Source: Adenophora triphylla var. japonica
Lineage: Eukaryota > Streptophyta > Magnoliopsida > Asterales > Campanulaceae
Assembly (NCBI GenBank): GCA_022495995.1
Contig: JAFEMH010000978.1
Span: 124,001 to 188,000, forward strand
Length of the DNA: 64,000 nucleotides
Direction: 5' to 3'
The translations under genes were made by a program, and so were the position numbers. Shown here one piece after another: positions 44,852 to 55,609 of this stretch. Within the stretch, counting starts at the first letter, position 1, and each line of letters begins with the position of its first letter. A model generated the notes under the pieces. It saw nothing but the letters and a program-made list of their open reading frames with translations. It had not been told where the DNA came from and did no database searches.

Positions 44852-45061
44852 TATGAGATTGGAAAAACTGATTTTCTTTATTCACAACTTAGAAATATAT
44901 AGTACAAGAGATAGAGAATCCTATTCTATACAATATTGAGTTTCCTAATCTAAATACAATATTGAGTTTCCTATTCTAAATACAATAGAATATATACAAG
45001 AATAATCTAGAAAGATAACAACCAAGTAGCTTAGGAAACTTTAGGAGATGTTTCCTTAATA
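44852..45061 (-). repeat. Copia-2 5' LTR
   Basis: 210 bp, the direct-repeat partner of 40999-41208. Confidence 0.9.
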
Positions 45062-45172
45062 TTGCAGAGATTTGGAACTACTGCAGCTGTTGCAACAGTC
45101 CAAATTCGACCACCTTAGCTTTTCAATCAACGGCTAAGAAAATATGAAGATGTGTGTGTTACATATTTTATT

Positions 45173-46517
45173 GGGCAAATTGCATTTTAGTTACCTGAGT
45201 TTGTTAAGATGTTTCAATTGGTTATCAAATTTGCATTTGTTACAAGTTGATTATTGAGTTGGTCTTTTTGTTGCAATCAGGTGTAATTTTGGATGAACCG
45301 TTAAAAATCTAACGAAAAACATAACATGTGTCGATCACGTGAGTTACTTAGGGGTATTTTGGTCATTTTCATTGAATTTTTAATTAATTTTAATTTATCA
45401 TTCTCTTCAATATTATATTTTCAATATATAAGTATTATTAATATGAAAAGTAAAATAACAATTATTATGTAAAATAATAAATCCCATTTTTCCATCTTTC
45501 CACCACTACCCTTTCATGCCGCCACCTACTAGTACCACCATCACCCTTCACCACCGCCACCATCATCAGTGCCAATCACTACCCCTACCTCACCATCACC
45601 ACCGCTAACACCACAACTGCACCAACCTAAATTTTACCAACTAAATTCGAAATAATCGCAATGATGGAATGAATATGAATCTAATTCAATCGAAAATAGA
45701 AGAAAAATCGATTGAATTTAGAATGATACCAGACGAAATTGGATTCAACAGTGGAAAACCAAATCTTTGAAATTGAACTGTTGAAGAACAGAATGAATCG
45801 AGCTGATGATGTCAATGAAACTCAGAAGCAAATCGGAATAGGAATGCGCTGATATCATATTGAAAATGGAAAAGCTTCCATGTTTGATCTAGAGAGAGAA
45901 GATGATTTGGGGAAAAAATTGTATTGCTCAAATGATTTACAAACAGAGATATTTACACTTTAAATACTAAAACCCTACCAATGCAAATTTACACTTTAAA
46001 TGCTAAAACCTTACCAATTAAGGTCTTCTTTTCGCCGTTGAAACTTCTGGGTGCGTACTATCTCCTCTTCTTCTATGGCGTCAGACCCACCGGAAGTTCT
46101 CCTGGGTCGGATCGAAGAGGTGGTGCGTAGAACGAGACGATGGGCGCTGGAAGTCTTGTTTCTGAGACATGGGTTGCGGAGGAAATTGGAAATTGTGGGA
46201 GACGGAGATGAAATGTGGGTGAATTTGAAGAGGGGGGTTGGGGAGAATCGTAGAGAACTGGGTGAGAAATTTGTGGCCATTTTCCAGAAAAAAATGGTTT
46301 TCTATTATTCTCATTCCAGGAAAAAAATCAAAATACCCCTAAGTAACTCACGTGAGAGGCACATGTTATGCTTTTCGTTAGATTTTTAACGGTCCATCCA
46401 AAATTACACCTGATTGCAACAAAAAGACAAACTCAATAATCAACTTGTAACAAATGCAAATTTGATAACCAATTGAAACATCTCGACAAACTCAGGTAAC
46501 TAAAATGCAATTTGCCC
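45173..46517. mobile_element. Pack-MULE with about 195-bp terminal inverted repeats
   Basis: Ends GGGCAAATTGCATTTTAGTT and its complement; arms 45173-45367 and 46324-46517 pair almost throughout. The 9-bp target duplication TATTTTATT is perfect (45164-45172, 46518-46526). It carries no transposase. Inside are a CCACCA-rich stretch (about 45500-45610) and a first-exon-like frame on the minus strand. Confidence 0.93.
46015..46280 (-). pseudogene. Captured first exon, plastid-transit-peptide-like
   Basis: ATG at 46280 opens 88 codons starting M-A-T-N-F-S-P-S-S, rich in Ser/Thr/Arg/Pro and almost free of acidic residues for 65 codons (chloroplast-transit style). It then becomes acidic (D-A-I-E-E-E-E) and meets a GTAAGG donor at 46014. 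It looks like exon 1 of a nuclear gene for a plastid protein captured by the MULE. The parent gene is not recognised. Without downstream exons it is a fragment. Confidence 0.6.
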
Positions 46518-46628
46518 TATTTTATTTTGTTGAACTAATCTCAATTGCCGCACGCAAATAAATGAAAAGTCCAAATTTCTTTGATGTTCCATTGTCAAGC
46601 CTAAAAGCAGAAGTTATTCTTTTTTATA

Positions 46629-46877
46629 TTCCCCGTCGCAAAAGTGACCTTTCTACTTAATTTTGTCGTTATTAGAATGAATTTTAAGTAATAGTTATAG
46701 ATTGATTTAATTATACAAATTTACGTCTAAAACTTATAATTGATACACCATAAACAATATTATCAATAATAAGTTTTATATTTTCACTATAATAATTAAA
46801 TCAATATAAAATAATTACTCAAATTTTATTAGAGATAATGACAAAAAAGCGGGAAAGATCATTTGGCCACAAGGGAG
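46629..46877. mobile_element. Degenerate Stowaway MITE
   Basis: TTCCCCGTCGCAAAAGTGAC pairs imperfectly with the complement of TCATTTGGCCACAAGGGAG; TA on both sides; 249 bp. Confidence 0.6.
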
Positions 46878-46899
46878 TATTAGAAAGCTGCTTGCTAGG

Positions 46900-47265
46900 G
46901 GTGTTTACGGTCTGAATTGGTCCGATTTTTGTCAAAATTTTAGAAAATCAGGATCAGATCAAATACTTCGATTCTGTAAAAATTTAGGATCAGGACCAGA
47001 CCATTACATTATAGGACCGGTCTCATCGATTCGGTTCTAATGGTCCGGTTCCGATCCGAATCCACCGATTCTTGAAATTATAATATAATATAATTTTTTA
47101 CAATAACAAAATCTACAAGCAAGCATATTTAAGAACCAAATTACAATAAGAAAATTAACAGTTAGAAAAGAAGAGTTCCATATTCAACCACTTGAGCCCA
47201 ACTAAAAAACTTAACTAGCTAAAAGAAACGTAAGGGCTATGCCGTATTGGTGAATGGTAAGAAAG

Positions 47266-47268
<3 letters not shown>
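46900..47268. other. Intergenic, GGTCCGGTT-rich degenerate repeat
   Basis: GGTCCGATT, GGACCGGTC and GGTCCGGTTCCGATCCG words cluster at about 46910-47075, a common degenerate plant repeat. No gene. Confidence 0.5.

Positions 47269-47349
<81 letters not shown>
47269..47349. repeat. (TA)n microsatellite
   Basis: About 40 TA units; the spurious Y-I-Y-I frame here is not a gene. Confidence 0.95.
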
Positions 47350-47351
<2 letters not shown>

Positions 47352-47515
47352 TAGGTGCTCAAATGAGAACCATAACAAAATGAGAACTGTGAGAACCACT
47401 TGTATACACTTGTTTACAGTAGATACTTAGCTACTGTATACATATACGGTCTATTCTATATGTATACAGTAGTTAAGTATCTACTGTATACAAGTGTATA
47501 ACCGCACGTATACAC
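47350..47515. repeat. Palindromic GTATAC-rich repeat, continued after Copia-3
   Basis: After a GAGAACC-rich lead, variants of TACTGTATACA and AGTAGATACTTAGCTACTGT recur in both orientations, allowing hairpins. The same motif resumes at 53614-53690, so Copia-3 landed inside it. Confidence 0.75.
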
Positions 47516-48256
47516 TGTTGGAAATTAAATTATAGCACCACAGATTAAATAAGAAATTTAATCAACAGTAGGAGATTTATTGATCAAGTCGAGAACGTAC
47601 CAATAAGCCAATAGCAAAACCGAAAACAAGGAACAGGATCAGGAAAACAGACAGAAACAATAAACAAACGATTAGAAAACTTATCGTGATTTGATCGAGT
47701 CGCCTTAGGAAGACTGTCCTAGAGAAAATATTGCCCCCAATTGGTGCAACTCAGGTACAGGCAAATTTCTCCAAGGATAAAACGATCACGGACTACGTAC
47801 CACAAATCAGCACACAGGAAGGTAATCACCGGCGGTCCTATCTTAGTCGCCTTGAATCTCACGAACGAATCTCTATGAACGGGGAGTAATTGAACAGTGA
47901 ATGAAAGCAAGAGAATTGATTTTTCTCTTCAATCTCACTTCTTCCATGCGGCTGGAGGAAGAGAATATATATACATATGGTAATTTTAGGGTTTTGTCAC
48001 TGCAATTCGGCCCAGGAAGTCACCAAGCCCGTCTCGAGCGCGGCCGCCCTAGGAGCATGCGCGACCGCGCTAGTCGACAGAAACTTATGGCGAGTTCAGG
48101 ACACATCAGCGCGGCCGCCCTAGGCCTCAGCGCGGTCGCCCTCCTGTGCAGAAGTTGCGACGTGATTTTCCCCTTGCCCAAATTCAGTTCAAGCCCAATG
48201 TCGCTCCAAGGTCATATGCTATGAACTTTCATACCACATATACAAAAATTCCAACA
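47516..48256 (-). repeat. Copia-3 3' LTR
   Basis: 741 bp. In element orientation a CG-dense block (48144-48038) precedes a TATATATATTC box (about 47975-47963). Confidence 0.93.
48038..48144 (-). promoter_or_regulatory. CG-dense repeated word upstream of the Copia-3 LTR TATA box
   Basis: GCGCGGCCGCCCTAGG occurs at 48038-48053 and again at 48109-48124. GCGCGACCGCGC lies at 48059 and GCGCGGTCGCCCTCC at 48130. The matching block in the other LTR is about 53395-53501. It ends about 65 bp before the TATA-like box. Confidence 0.75.
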
Positions 48257-48718
48257 ATCCCCCACAAGTTCATAGAAGTATGACGTGTACAGATTGTCTA
48301 TTGTAATGCTTTCAGTAATGGTACCTTCCGGCTTGAACCACTACTTATGTTATCCAACGCAAACCTCCACAGGACCAGATGAACGGGTGTCTTGAATCTG
48401 ATGCCTTTGGATATAGAGGCCTTTGCTGGTAACAAACACGACAAAAGCTATGATAGGCCCTCTATCGAACACTAGACGCTTATAAGCCATACATCCCGAT
48501 CCTCTATCATGAGTGCTTTCAAGGAATAACCCGAATTCCTCTAGTTGCGGCCAACAACAACACTCACTTAGCTGGGCATCTCAGAAGATGTACTGCTAGC
48601 ATCTTGTCTAAAAGACTTGATCCCATTCAAAGTTCCAAACTTTTACTTTATTAGCAGCAACGGGCACCTCTAGGCTATTCAGGGGATAGACTCAGACATG
48701 TAACATGTCAATCTATTA

Positions 48719-50797
48719 TTAGGTGCTCAGACTCACCCTTGACTTGTTATTACCACATTGAATCTCCTTTGTGGGATCTCCACTCGAGGTAGATTGGGTT
48801 GCTACTGCGTATGAATCGAGACGGGGTTCGGACTCCATCCCAAACCTAGATTTTTGAACTAGAGTAAATTCTAGCCCTTTGGTTAAAGGATCAGCTGTGT
48901 TATCCTTGGTACCAACATAATCAACAGCTATCACCTTCCGAGATACTAGATCCCTTATAGATTTTAATCTAATTTGTATGTGTCTCCTGGTTTTACAGTT
49001 GTACTTGACACTTTTCAGTTTCTCAATTGTGGCAGTGTTGTCACAATGTACAGAGATAACAGGCATGGGCTTACTGACCATGGGCAACTCAGACATAAGT
49101 CCTCGAAGCCATTCAGCTTCCAATCCAAAGGTAGTGTCAAGGGCAACTAGTTCGGCCTCAAATGTAGACCTAGACAACGGAGTTTGTTTGGTCGACCTCC
49201 AGGCGACTGCAGCTCCGCCTAAGGTGAAAACGTACCCCGTACAGCCATAACTCCCGGAGTTAAAGGCAATCCAGCTTGCATCACTATATCCTTCAAGAAC
49301 AGAAGGGTATCTACCGTAATGCAGCCCAAGGGAAACTGTTCCCTTCAAATACTTGAGAACTCTATCAAGAGCTTCCCAATGTGCTTTATTTGGACATTGA
49401 GTATATCTAGCGAACCTAGTAACCGAGTAGGATATATCCGGTCTAGTACAATTGGCAAGATACATCAAACTTCCAATAATTTGAGAATATCTCAACTGAG
49501 CCATCGGTACTTCACTTTCATTCTTAGTAAGAGCAGATGAAGGGTCGTATAGAGTCTTAGCCACTTTGCAATTCTTATAACCAAATTTCTCAATTAGACT
49601 TTCAGTATAATGAGATTGCGATATGGTTATGCCACTAGTTGAACGAGTCAACTTAAGGCCAAGAATCACACTAGCTACTCCCATATCCTTCATCTCAAAC
49701 TTACTTTTCAAGAATTCCTTAGTAGTATTAATTATCCTCATATCCGTTCCAAACAACAGAATATCATCGACATACAAACATAAGACAATACTACTATCAC
49801 CAATACTTTTGCTATAAACACACTTATCAAACTCATTAGTAACAAAGCCAAACGATGAGACAATTTTATCAAATTTCTCATGCCACTGCTTAGGGGCTTG
49901 TTTGAGTCCATATAAGGACTTAACAAGTTTACAAACCTTTCTCTCATTGCCAGAGGCTTCAAAACCTTTAGGTTGATCCATATAAATTTCTTCCTCTAGA
50001 TTGCCATGCAAGAAAGCGGTCTTAACATCCATCTGATGGATAGGAAGATCATATACAGAGGCCAATGCGATAAGCATTCGGATTGTAGTCATTCTAGCAA
50101 CTGGTGAATAGGTATCGAAATAGTCTTTTCCCTCCATTTGCTTGAATCCCTTAGCCACTAACCTAGCCTTAAACTTGTCAACGATTCCATCTGGTTTCAG
50201 TTTCCTTTTGAAGACCCACTTACATCCTATCGTGCTACAACCAGGAGGGAGGTCGACCAATTCCCATGTCCCATTAGAGACAATAGAATCCATCTCACTC
50301 TTAACAGCATCCTTCCACTGCTTGGCATCAGAAGTAGCCATAGCAGCTTTGAAGGTTAGAGGATCACCCTCGACATTGTAAGTGATGAAATCACTTCCAA
50401 AATCCTTGGTGGTCCTTGCCCTTTTGCTCCTTCTTGGTTCAATCTCATCGTCAGAATGAGTTGCACTGGAATCAACCCCCACATTTGTCAGCTCCTCTAC
50501 TTGAGCAGGAATGGAATTAGTGGTTGGGTTAGATTCCTTAGGAAGTCCGTCCTTCATAGGAAACACATCTTCAAAGAATGTTGCATCACGTAACTCAACT
50601 ATAGAGTTCACATCTATGCCAGAAATTTCAGATTTTATAATAAGAAATCTCAATGCATAACTTGTTTCAGAATAACCTATAAAGATAGCATCAACGGTTT
50701 TAGGTCCAAGCTTTTTCCTTTTATGTGCGGGTACAAGTACCTTTGCAAGGCACCCCCACACTTTTAAGTGTTTCAAGCTAGCCGTCGACCTCTCCAA
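48719..50797 (-). CDS. Copia-3 integrase C-terminus, reverse transcriptase, RNase H (open frame)
   Basis: 692 open codons. The first 60 residues hold the integrase C-terminal part (K-V-W-G-C and the I-F-I-G-Y-S motif). RT starts near residue 165 (W-K-D-A-V-K-S-E-M) and has [18 protein letters not shown] and catalytic Y-V-D-D at 49763-49774. RNase H has Y-S-D-A-S-W, S-T-F-E-A-E and C-D-N-T-A. All catalytic acids are present. It has no start of its own and is normally released from Gag-Pol by the protease, which is broken upstream here. Confidence 0.92.
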   Translation of the reverse strand: MERSTASLKHLKVWGCLAKVLVPAHKRKKLGPKTVDAIFIGYSETSYALRFLIIKSEISGIDVNSIVELRDATFFEDVFPMKDGLPKESNPTTNSIPAQVEELTNVGVDSSATHSDDEIEPRRSKRARTTKDFGSDFITYNVEGDPLTFKAAMATSDAKQWKDAVKSEMDSIVSNGTWELVDLPPGCSTIGCKWVFKRKLKPDGIVDKFKARLVAKGFKQMEGKDYFDTYSPVARMTTIRMLIALASVYDLPIHQMDVKTAFLHGNLEEEIYMDQPKGFEASGNERKVCKLVKSLYGLKQAPKQWHEKFDKIVSSFGFVTNEFDKCVYSKSIGDSSIVLCLYVDDILLFGTDMRIINTTKEFLKSKFEMKDMGVASVILGLKLTRSTSGITISQSHYTESLIEKFGYKNCKVAKTLYDPSSALTKNESEVPMAQLRYSQIIGSLMYLANCTRPDISYSVTRFARYTQCPNKAHWEALDRVLKYLKGTVSLGLHYGRYPSVLEGYSDASWIAFNSGSYGCTGYVFTLGGAAVAWRSTKQTPLSRSTFEAELVALDTTFGLEAEWLRGLMSELPMVSKPMPVISVHCDNTATIEKLKSVKYNCKTRRHIQIRLKSIRDLVSRKVIAVDYVGTKDNTADPLTKGLEFTLVQKSRFGMESEPRLDSYAVATQSTSSGDPTKEIQCGNNKSRVSLST

Positions 50798-51910
50798 AGT
50801 TCAAACAGACTTTCCTTTCTATGTTTAGGAGGGACTCTATTCGAATATGGCAAGCCGTATTCAAAGCCTCTCCCCACATATATTTGGGCAAACCGTAACT
50901 TATGAGTAAACTGTTAATCATATCGCAAGGGTTCTATTCTTACGTTCGAGCAACACCATTAGATTGAGGGGTGTAGGGAGGAGTCTCTTCATGTACAATT
51001 CCGTTTTCTTGGCAATAATACATGAAGGGGTTAGACTCATATTCACCTCCTCTATCAGACCTTAACCGTTTAAGTTTCTTGCCAGTTTGTGTTTCTGCTT
51101 CATTCTTAAATATAATGAATTTATCTAATGCTTCATCCTTAGAATTAAGCAAATAGACATAACAGTATTTACTAGCATCATCAATAAAGGTGAGAAAGTA
51201 TTTCTTTTTGTCTTTGGTCAACACGCCATTAAATTCACAAATATCAGTATGAACTAAATCTAGAATTTCAGAATTTCTCACAACCGACTTAAACGGACCT
51301 TTTGTAGATTTAGCTTCAACACATACATGACACTTAAATTTTTTATCAATAGCATGTTTAGGAATAATATCTAAATTCATCATTCTTTTCACAGAATCAT
51401 AGTTAATATGTCCTAAACGACCATGCCAAACATTTGAAGATTCAATGGAATAAGAAACAGGATAATCAATAGAACTAAAATTATTGTGCGAATATACATC
51501 AGTTTCAACTCTAATTTTAAATAAACCATCCGAGGAATAACCTTTCCCCATAAAACTACCAGAATCCAAAATTATGACCTTATTACATTTAAAAGAAATC
51601 TCAAATCCTTCCCTAACTAGACTAGAACCACTAATAATGTTGCGACGAATATCAGGAACGTGATACACTCGATGCAAGGTAAGAATGCACCCATTAGGAA
51701 ACTTCAGGTCCACGCGTCCAGTCCCAAGCACCTTTGCAGCACTAGAGTTCCCCATCGTCACTGATCTACCACGCTCAGCCGATAAGACACAAATAGCAAT
51801 TTATCGCACAAACGTGCACATTTGCCCCGGTGTCAACTAGCCACTCGTTGGGTTCATAGACGGTAAAGATTTCGGGATAAGAGGTTACATACTTTGTAAC
51901 ATTGCGGAGT
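50798..51910 (-). pseudogene. Copia-3 protease and integrase core, frameshifted
   Basis: Protease D-T-G-A-N is seen at 51826-51834, then the frame is lost. From 51761 to 50940 an open run covers G-x-V-D-L-K-F-P, the H-G-R-L-G-H zinc region, C-x2-C, and the integrase core with V-H-T-D-I-C, F-I-D-D-A and R-S-D-R-G-G-E-Y. It stops shortly after P-Y-T-P-Q-S-N-G-V. A further shift separates it from the RT frame. Residues needed for catalysis are present but not on one frame. Confidence 0.85.
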
Positions 51911-52842
51911 CGAGCGTCAACTCCGGGTGCGTCGAGTCGGGATCATCATAATCCTTCGGACCCAACACCATGTTGACGGTAGGATGGTCATCGCAGAGCC
52001 TTGTGGTCCTTTTCCTTTCTTGGACGGGCAGTCCCTAGAAAAGTGTCCACCTTCTCCACAATTCCAGCGGTTCGCTTTTGCTTTTGGCTTCTTAAAGTTA
52101 TTTTTCTTAACTTTAATTTTATCATGGTTTTCTTTATCCTTAGAGTGAGTTTTCACACCTTTTTCTTTAAACTTGCTTTTACCAGTTACCATATTAGCAG
52201 CAGCCTCCACAGGTACGCTAGGTTGGTTACCATTATGCACCTCCTGAATCGCAATTACATTCATCAACTCATTGAGTGTCAAGCTTCCAGTACGATGCTT
52301 GAGGGTCATACCGAATTCCCCCCAAGATCGTGGAAACTTCTCAATAATAGCCATGACAGCAAACTTATCAGGAAGTCCCATGTCAGCATCCTTGAGTGAT
52401 TGCAAAATGATTTGGAGTTCGTGCACTTGGTCGGTAACCGACTTTCCCTCACTCATGCGATAATTCAGGAACTTACCCACTTGGTACTTTTCCACACCGG
52501 AGTCATCGGTGCTGTACTTAGTGGAAAGCGGTTCCCACAGTGACGCAGCAGTGAGAGGAGCAGAGCAATAGACATCAAAGAGTGCATTCGACAAAGATGA
52601 CAGAATGCATCCTCGAACAACATCGTCCTGCTCATTCCACAATTTAACAGCAGCCACACTAACTGGATCATCGGATTTCAGAGCGGGACATTTGGATGAC
52701 AGCATACCAGACATGCCCTTAATTGACAGCCAGATCTTCATGCGTTCAGACCAACGCTTGAAGTTCTTACCACCGAACTTCTCCGGAAGATCTGAGGGTC
52801 AACTAGGGACTTAAAGGGAGAGCTAGAGGAACTACCAGACAT
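51911..52842 (-). pseudogene. Copia-3 gag, one early frameshift
   Basis: The start ATG at 52842 (M-S-G-S-S-S-S-S) lies only 28 nt from the 5' LTR. A frame change near 52795 moves into the long frame with K-F-G-G-K-N-F, the UBN2 capsid core and L-N-E-L-M-N-V-I-A-I-Q. The knuckle near 52050 has lost its first cysteine (R-W-N-C-G-E-G-G-H-x4-C). The protein would bind element RNA and build the particle. Confidence 0.82.
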
Positions 52843-52870
52843 GATCAAATAAAACTATTTTCTCTTAGAC

Positions 52871-53613
52871 TGTTGGAAATTAAATTATAGCACCACAGAT
52901 TAAATAAACAATTTAATCAACAGTAGGGGATTTATTGATCAAGTCGAGAACGTACCAATAAGCCAATAACAAAACCGAAAACAAGGAACAGGATCAGGAA
53001 AACAGACAGAAACAATAAAACAAACGATTAGAAAACTTATCGTGATTTGATCGAGTCGCCTTAGGAAGACTGTCCTAAGAGAAAATATTGCCCCCAATTG
53101 GTGCAACTCAGGTACAGGCAAATTTCTCCGAGGATAAAACGATCACGGACTACGTACCACAAATCAACACACAGGTAGGTAATCACCGGTGGTCCTATCT
53201 CAGTCGCCTTGAATCTCACGATAGAATCTCTATGAACGGGGAGTAATTGAACAGTGAATGAAAGCAAGAGAATTGATTTTTCTCTTCAATCTCACTTCTT
53301 CCATGCGGCTGGAGGAAGAGAATATATATACATATGGTAATTTTAGGGTTTTGTCACTGCAATTCGGCCCAGGAAGTCACCAAGCCCGTCTCGAGCGCGG
53401 CCGCCCTAGGAGCATGCGCGACCGCGCTAGTCGACAGAAACTTATGGCGAGTTCAGGACACATCAGCGCGGCCGCCCTAGGCCTCAGCGCGGTAGCCCTC
53501 CTGTGCAGAAGTTGCGACGTGATTTTCCCCTTGCCCAAATTCAGTTCAAGCCCAATGACGCTCCAATGTCATATGCTATGAACTTTCATACCACATATAC
53601 AAAAATTCCAACA
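52871..53613 (-). repeat. Copia-3 5' LTR
   Basis: 743 bp, partner of 47516-48256. Confidence 0.93.
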
Positions 53614-53618
53614 TACAC

Positions 53619-53665
53619 TTGTATACAGTAGCTAAGTATCTACTGTATATATTTACAGTCTATTG

Positions 53666-53754
<89 letters not shown>

Positions 53755-54232
53755 GATCCTATGCGGACAAAATCGTACGAATTCCCCTTTATCTCTCTAT
53801 ACACGCCGTAATCTTTACCCCTTTCTCTCTTTCAACCTCAGTTATCTCCATTCTCCTTTTTCTTCATCTTTTTTTATTTGTGTTCTGATTTCTATGTTGA
53901 ACTTGCAAATTTATTAAATTTACAATAAATCTTGATTCTTCATGATGCATTTTTCCCGAAATCGGTGTGCATTTAAATTCTCTTTTCGCAACATCAGAAG
54001 ACCACCACAAAGTTTAAGTACGAAACTTTGCATTCTGGTGAGTTGCTTGTCAAGAATTTATAAATAGTTTGATGGAACTTGTGGCTGGAAAAAGGGCATC
54101 GAACAAGAGTTTGGGACAATAAAGTTTGAAGCCAGAGATCATTTTAACATAGGGAGAGCTTGTGATTTCACGAAATTCGCAAGATCGGAACACAAATCAA
54201 AGAATATGGAAGAGAGGAGATAATAGAGGTAG
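53619..54232. other. (TA)n, (GA)n and unclassified repeat, no gene
   Basis: (TA)n at about 53665-53720 runs into (GA)n at 53721-53751, then GGGATCCTATGCGGACAAAA. The TATGCGGAC word returns in inverted orientation near 62450, so an older element may enclose Copia-4. The remaining sequence has no supported frame. Confidence 0.5.
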
Positions 54233-54237
54233 AGAGA

Positions 54238-55595
54238 TGTTGGGTTTTACGGGTCCATGCGCAGCGGAATTAAACATTAAAACATAAAACCCAAGAAGCC
54301 CTAGGATCCGTTCTATACAATTAATTTAAATTCCTATGAGATAGAATTAAACCAACCTTGAAACGCTTTCCGGTCTTGAGCTATCGAACGATTTTGATTA
54401 TGTGATATCGAATCACAAACTTCGTTCTTCAACTTGCTTGAACTCTAGGCCTTGATCGATGAACGAGCGAAGACCCTCTTTCGGTATCCACACCTTTGAA
54501 TGAATCCAAGAACAACTTCTTGATGATTGCTAGATCTAAACCTTGAAGAATATTGAGAGTATTTAATTATGAATTTTGCTTGAAAATTTCGGCTGACCTT
54601 TTAGGTCTGACAGAACCCTTGTATTTATACTACAATAGTAGGAATACCTCTCCTAATCGTATTAGGAGAGACAGGCTATCAAAACGCGTATGGGCCGATT
54701 ATGTCGCGCGGTATATTAAGCCATTGGCTTAATATGTGGCGTGACATATATATCCAGATACTGAAACTCTCAATCATTCTTCCTCCGGTTTAACCAATTC
54801 ATTCTAGTTGTGTGTGACCCAATAGGATTACATTATGTTGGCAATGAGTTCGATCATATCGAACCTCATAAGACATAAGCGGACTCTAGCAAGCCATTAT
54901 GTCTACCCAAATAATGTAACGTAAGAGTTCACATTTCCAATGGTGTACTTCCATTTCTCCCTTTGTCTCACGATGTTATATTGAACACAAGTCATGGTCA
55001 TTGTCAACTTGTCTATGTTCAATGCTTTCTCGATTCCTTGAGTATAATGATAATTCCAATCATATTGGGGTACGGCCATACACTTTCATCATTATCACTC
55101 ATCGAGGGGCCCAAGCAAAACATCTCTCTTTCGAGGGACAAATTCCATCTTGACTTATCATCCTTCCCATCATGAATCCGATCATGCCAAAGATAGCCTT
55201 TATGGATATCGTGTTAAGATATCGTTTGACTAAAATCAAACATGACTTTTCATCATATGTAAGGTCATGATAATCTCAGGTCTAGGGACTAAATGAAGTA
55301 ACCTTATGAGATTTACTTATGACACTTGACCATGTCATAAATCTCATGCGGGTCATGTCCAGTCACTTGTTCTCTAACAAGTACTCATAATTTTAATGTG
55401 CATCTGTATGCATATAATCATCACATGATTATCCATTGACAATTATACTAATTATTCTCTTAATATTTAGGGACGCAGATTATTATTAACAAATATACAA
55501 AACATATAATAATCAATTGATAAACATCTCATATAATAATAAATAATGTCAACACATAAGTCTATGAATCATAGGCCTAGGGCATAACACCAACA
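54238..55595 (-). repeat. Copia-4 3' LTR
   Basis: 1358 bp. On the minus strand an inverted pair of the 20-bp CG motif (54745-54703) lies about 75 bp before a TATAAATAC box (54630-54621). Confidence 0.93.
54703..54745 (-). promoter_or_regulatory. Inverted pair of the Copia-4 20-bp CG motif in the LTR
   Basis: GTCGCGCGGTATATTAAGCC at 54703-54722 and GGCTTAATATGTGGCGTGAC at 54726-54745 form a hairpin with a 3-bp loop. The other LTR has the pair at 61421-61440 and 61444-61463. Confidence 0.85.
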
Positions 55596-55609
55596 GTCTC
55601 CCACTTGCA

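Larger units (their letters stand above)
40999..45061 (-). mobile_element. Copia-2: short-LTR Ty1-copia element, dead
   Basis: 210-bp LTRs at 40999-41208 and 44852-45061 (minus orientation, so 44852-45061 is the 5' LTR). The primer site lies at 44838-44851 next to it. Gag, protease, integrase, RT and RNase H follow in copia order but across many frames. No target duplication could be found. Small size and short LTRs fit the Ale/Retrofit group. Catalytic residues are lost in two enzymes and gag is truncated. Confidence 0.9.
47516..53613 (-). mobile_element. Copia-3: Ty1-copia element, minus strand
   Basis: LTRs 47516-48256 and 52871-53613, starting TGTTGG and ending CCAACA, with a perfect TACAC duplication (47511-47515, 53614-53618). 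By hand the LTRs differ at about 14 substitutions and two 1-bp indels, near 2 percent, so it is fairly young. Coding order gag, protease, integrase, RT, RNase H on the minus strand. A polypurine tract (TGTGGGGGAT) adjoins the 3' LTR at 48257-48266. No methionine-tRNA primer site follows the 5' LTR. Confidence 0.93.

Noticed and set aside
47211..47399. Y-I-Y-I hydrophobic frame as a small membrane protein
   Set aside because: Translation of the (TA)n microsatellite.
47990..48150. Vector or adapter contamination (XhoI, NotI, AvrII, SphI and SalI-like sites close together)
   Set aside because: The same block is in both Copia-3 LTRs with natural divergence and inside a TSD-bounded element.
47901..48224. 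107-codon plus-strand frame, also present at 53258-53581
   Set aside because: Lies inside the two LTRs of Copia-3, antisense to the element; duplication is due to the LTRs.
54963..55175. 70-codon plus-strand frame, identical at 61681-61893
   Set aside because: LTR sequence of Copia-4 in antisense; not a duplicated gene.
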